This document shows, one piece after another, positions 3,882-6,016 of a stretch of 6,016 nucleotides of DNA. The stretch is from NCBI GenBank assembly GCA_009702305.1, contig WLIH01000188.1, positions 1-6,016 of the forward strand, written 5' to 3'. The notes under the pieces are model-generated. The model saw nothing but the letters and a program-made list of their open reading frames with translations. It searched no databases and had not been told where the DNA came from. The first letter of the stretch is position 1. Each line of letters opens with the position of its first letter. A program made the position numbers and the translations under genes. Source of the DNA: Actinomycetota bacterium (GTDB taxonomy: Bacteria > Actinomycetota > Actinomycetes > Propionibacteriales > Nocardioidaceae).

Positions 3882-6016
3882 TTGAACCGTGAGGACCTGA
3901 CCGTCGCCCGATCGGCCTCCGCACCGCCGGGAGCCCCGAACGTCGTGGTGGTCCTGCTCGACGACATGGGCTTCGGCGCGTCGTCGGCCTTCGGCGGACC
4001 GTGCCCGATGCCGACCGCGGAGCGACTGGCGGCGAGCGGGCTGAGGTTCTCGCGCTTCCACACGACAGCCCTCTGCTCACCGACCCGCAGCGCGCTGCTG
4101 ACCGGACGCAACCACCACAGCGTCGGGATGGGCTCGGTCACCAATCTCGCCGTCGACGCCCCGGGGTACGACGCCATGCGCTCCCCGTCGAAGGCGACGC
4201 TGGCACGCACCCTCAACCTCAACGGCTACACGACCGGAGCCTTCGGCAAGATGCACCAGACACCGAACGCCGAGGTGACGCCGGCCGGTCCCTTCACGCA
4301 CTGGCCGACCAACGAGGGCTTCGAGAAGTTCTACGGCTTCCTCGGGGGCGAGACCGACCAGTTCGTGCCGAACCTCATCGAAGGCACCACCTACATCGAC
4401 CCTCCGGCCACCGAGGCCGAGGGCTACCACTTCTCCGAGGACATCGTCGATCAGGCCATCTCCTGGATCAGAGGCGTGCGCACCTTCGACGCGGATCGGC
4501 CGTGGTTCGCCTACGTGCCCTTCGGCGCCACGCACGCTCCGTTCCACGTGCCGCGCGACCGACGCGACCGGTTCCGCGGCGACTTCAGCCACGGGTGGGA
4601 CGAGCAGCGCCACCAGACCCTGGCCCGACAGAAGGCGCTGGGGCTGGTGCCCGAGGGGGCCGAGCTGGCGCCGTGGGCGGAGGGCGCCCCGCACTGGGAC
4701 GACCTGTCCGACGACGACCGGCGCGTCGCCGAGCGGCTGATGGAGGTCTACGCGGCGTTCGCCGAGCACACCGACGAGCAGGTCGGCCGCCTCGTCGACG
4801 AGATCGAGCGGCTCGGCGAGCTCGACAACACCATCATCTTCTACATCCTCGGCGACAACGGCGCCTCCTGCGAGGGCGGCATCGAGGGCACGCTCAACGA
4901 GATGCTGCGTCTCAACGGCCTGCCCGACACGACCGACCGCATCCTCGAGCAGCTCGACGACATCGGCGGGCCGACGACGTACCCGCACTACAACGTCGGC
5001 TGGGCACTGGCCATGGACACGCCCTACCAGTGGGCCAAGCAGGTCGCCTCCCACTACGGCGGCACCCGCAACGGCCTCGTCGTGCACTGGCCGGCCGGCA
5101 TCGCCGACCCCGGCTCGGTGCGGCACCAGTGGCACCACGTCATCGACGTCGCCCCGACGATCCTCGAGATCGCCGGACTGCCGCACCCCGCCTCGGTCGA
5201 CGGCGTCGCGCAGGACCCGATCCAGGGCACCTCGATGGCGTCGAGCCTGCGCGACGGCGCCTCGCCCGAGCAGCACGTGACGCAGTACTTCGAGATGCAC
5301 GGCAACCGCGGGATCTACCACGAAGGCTGGACCGCCGTCACCAAGCACCGCACGCCGTGGACCGTCGGTCAGATCGAGCTGCCGTCGTTCGACGAGGACC
5401 GCTGGGAGCTCTACGACACCACGACGGACTGGACCCAGGCCCGCGACATCGCCGCCGATCACCCCGAGCGGTTGGCCGAGCTGCAGGCGCTCTTCCTCGC
5501 CGAGGCGGAGAAGTACGACGTCCTGCCGCTCGACGACCGCTTCCTGGAGCGGCTGATCCCCGAGCTCAGCGGTCGCAAGCTGCCGCCGAGCACGCTGACC
5601 CTCGACCCGAGCACGGGTCGACGGCTGGCCGAGGACGCGACGCCCAACATCAAGAACACGTCCTGGCGGGTCACCGCCCGGCTCGACGCGGCGGACGAGA
5701 AGTCCGACGGCGTCCTGGTCGCCCAGGGCGGTCAGTTCGGCGGCTGGGCGCTCTTCCTCCTCGAGGGCCGCCCGGTTTACGCCCACAACTACATGGGCGT
5801 CGAGACGGTGCACGTCACGTCCGAGGAGCGGGTGCCGGCCGGCGAGCACAGCGTCGAGGTCGCGTTCGCCTATGACGGCGGCGGCCTGGGCAAGGGCGGC
5901 CAGGTCACCCTCCGCATCGACGGGCGCGACGTCGCGACCGGGCGGCTCGAGCGCACCGTGCCCTTCGGCTACTCCATCGTCGAGAGCCTCAACGTCGGTC
6001 TCGACTGGGGCACCCC
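3882..6016 (+). CDS. Arylsulfatase, formylglycine-dependent Cys type, 3' end cut by window edge
   Basis: Type I sulfatase (alkaline-phosphatase fold) that hydrolyses sulfate esters to an alcohol or phenol plus sulfate. 711 residues are visible without a stop. Similar long actinobacterial arylsulfatases (mycobacterial AtsA type) run to about 760-790, so the tail is missing. Cys65 in CSPTR (65-69), followed by LLTGR (72-76), is the residue converted to formylglycine. Metal and active-site candidates are Asp27-Asp28 (LLDDMG), Arg69, Lys123 and His125 (GKMH), His218 (THAP) and Asp325-Asn326 (GDNGAS). SHYGGTRNG (390-398) puts His391 where many sulfatases carry Lys. Residues about 585-711 form a separate beta-rich C-terminal region, as in the long arylsulfatases. 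There is no signal peptide: a short polar N-terminus leads straight into the first strand, so the enzyme should be cytoplasmic and act on imported substrate. The TTG start is supported by GGAG and an in-frame stop upstream. It is divergent from the ROK regulator. An activating formylglycine-generating enzyme is not in the window. Family is firm; substrate unknown. Confidence 0.95.
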   Translation, partial: MNREDLTVARSASAPPGAPNVVVVLLDDMGFGASSAFGGPCPMPTAERLAASGLRFSRFHTTALCSPTRSALLTGRNHHSVGMGSVTNLAVDAPGYDAMRSPSKATLARTLNLNGYTTGAFGKMHQTPNAEVTPAGPFTHWPTNEGFEKFYGFLGGETDQFVPNLIEGTTYIDPPATEAEGYHFSEDIVDQAISWIRGVRTFDADRPWFAYVPFGATHAPFHVPRDRRDRFRGDFSHGWDEQRHQTLARQKALGLVPEGAELAPWAEGAPHWDDLSDDDRRVAERLMEVYAAFAEHTDEQVGRLVDEIERLGELDNTIIFYILGDNGASCEGGIEGTLNEMLRLNGLPDTTDRILEQLDDIGGPTTYPHYNVGWALAMDTPYQWAKQVASHYGGTRNGLVVHWPAGIADPGSVRHQWHHVIDVAPTILEIAGLPHPASVDGVAQDPIQGTSMASSLRDGASPEQHVTQYFEMHGNRGIYHEGWTAVTKHRTPWTVGQIELPSFDEDRWELYDTTTDWTQARDIAADHPERLAELQALFLAEAEKYDVLPLDDRFLERLIPELSGRKLPPSTLTLDPSTGRRLAEDATPNIKNTSWRVTARLDAADEKSDGVLVAQGGQFGGWALFLLEGRPVYAHNYMGVETVHVTSEERVPAGEHSVEVAFAYDGGGLGKGGQVTLRIDGRDVATGRLERTVPFGYSIVESLNVGLDWGT

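Noticed and set aside
3945..3950. GTG codons as alternative starts of the sulfatase.
   Set aside because: They lie within the first core beta-strand, just before the metal-binding DD, and have no suitable ribosome site. The TTG at 3882 fits better.
4001..5875. Long open frames over the sulfatase: plus 4001-5875 and minus 4077-5849.
   Set aside because: Both are shadows. The sulfatase frame carries the CSPTR, DD, GDNGAS and GGTR motifs; the other frames give Arg-rich or Val/Gly-rich sequence with no motif.
1..6016. Mobile element, prophage, CRISPR or RNA gene content.
   Set aside because: No transposase or integrase motif, terminal repeats, spaced repeats or tRNA-like fold was seen on either strand.

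Overview
The window is GC-rich throughout (by eye near 70%), with strong G/C bias at third codon positions, a TTG start codon, a mycobacterial-type long arylsulfatase and a ROK regulator. This points to a high-GC actinobacterium; the genus cannot be fixed from the sequence, and Nocardioides-like relatives are only a guess. No RNA gene, insertion sequence, CRISPR array or phage gene is visible.

Layout. Three genes run leftward: a ROK-family regulator (2486-3652), a family-5 solute-binding lipoprotein (811-2388) and a DppB/OppB-type ABC permease (1-809, cut by the left edge). The lipoprotein stop and permease start are separated by a single base, so those two are clearly one operon. The regulator lies 97 bases upstream with no evident promoter between, and is probably the first gene of the same operon. 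Rightward, a cytoplasmic-type Cys sulfatase with a CSPTR formylglycine motif starts at a TTG at 3882 and runs off the right edge (711 residues seen). The 229-base gap between regulator and sulfatase is the only divergent control region. Its AT-rich core (about 3662-3721) carries an 18-base interrupted palindrome overlapping candidate -10 boxes for both directions. A 16-base perfect palindrome lies further into the sulfatase leader.

How the genes may work together (inference). The lipoprotein captures an outside solute and the Dpp-type permease imports it. The sulfatase, which has no signal peptide, would cleave a sulfate ester in the cytoplasm. The ROK protein probably controls both arms from the shared gap. 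The ROK protein keeps its helix-turn-helix and zinc motif but has lost the kinase Asp and the Glu of the usual sugar-binding ExGH motif, so its inducer may not be a simple sugar. The best candidate for an undescribed system here is this regulator, peptide-type importer and cytosolic sulfatase module for a sulfated compound. The substrate is unknown.
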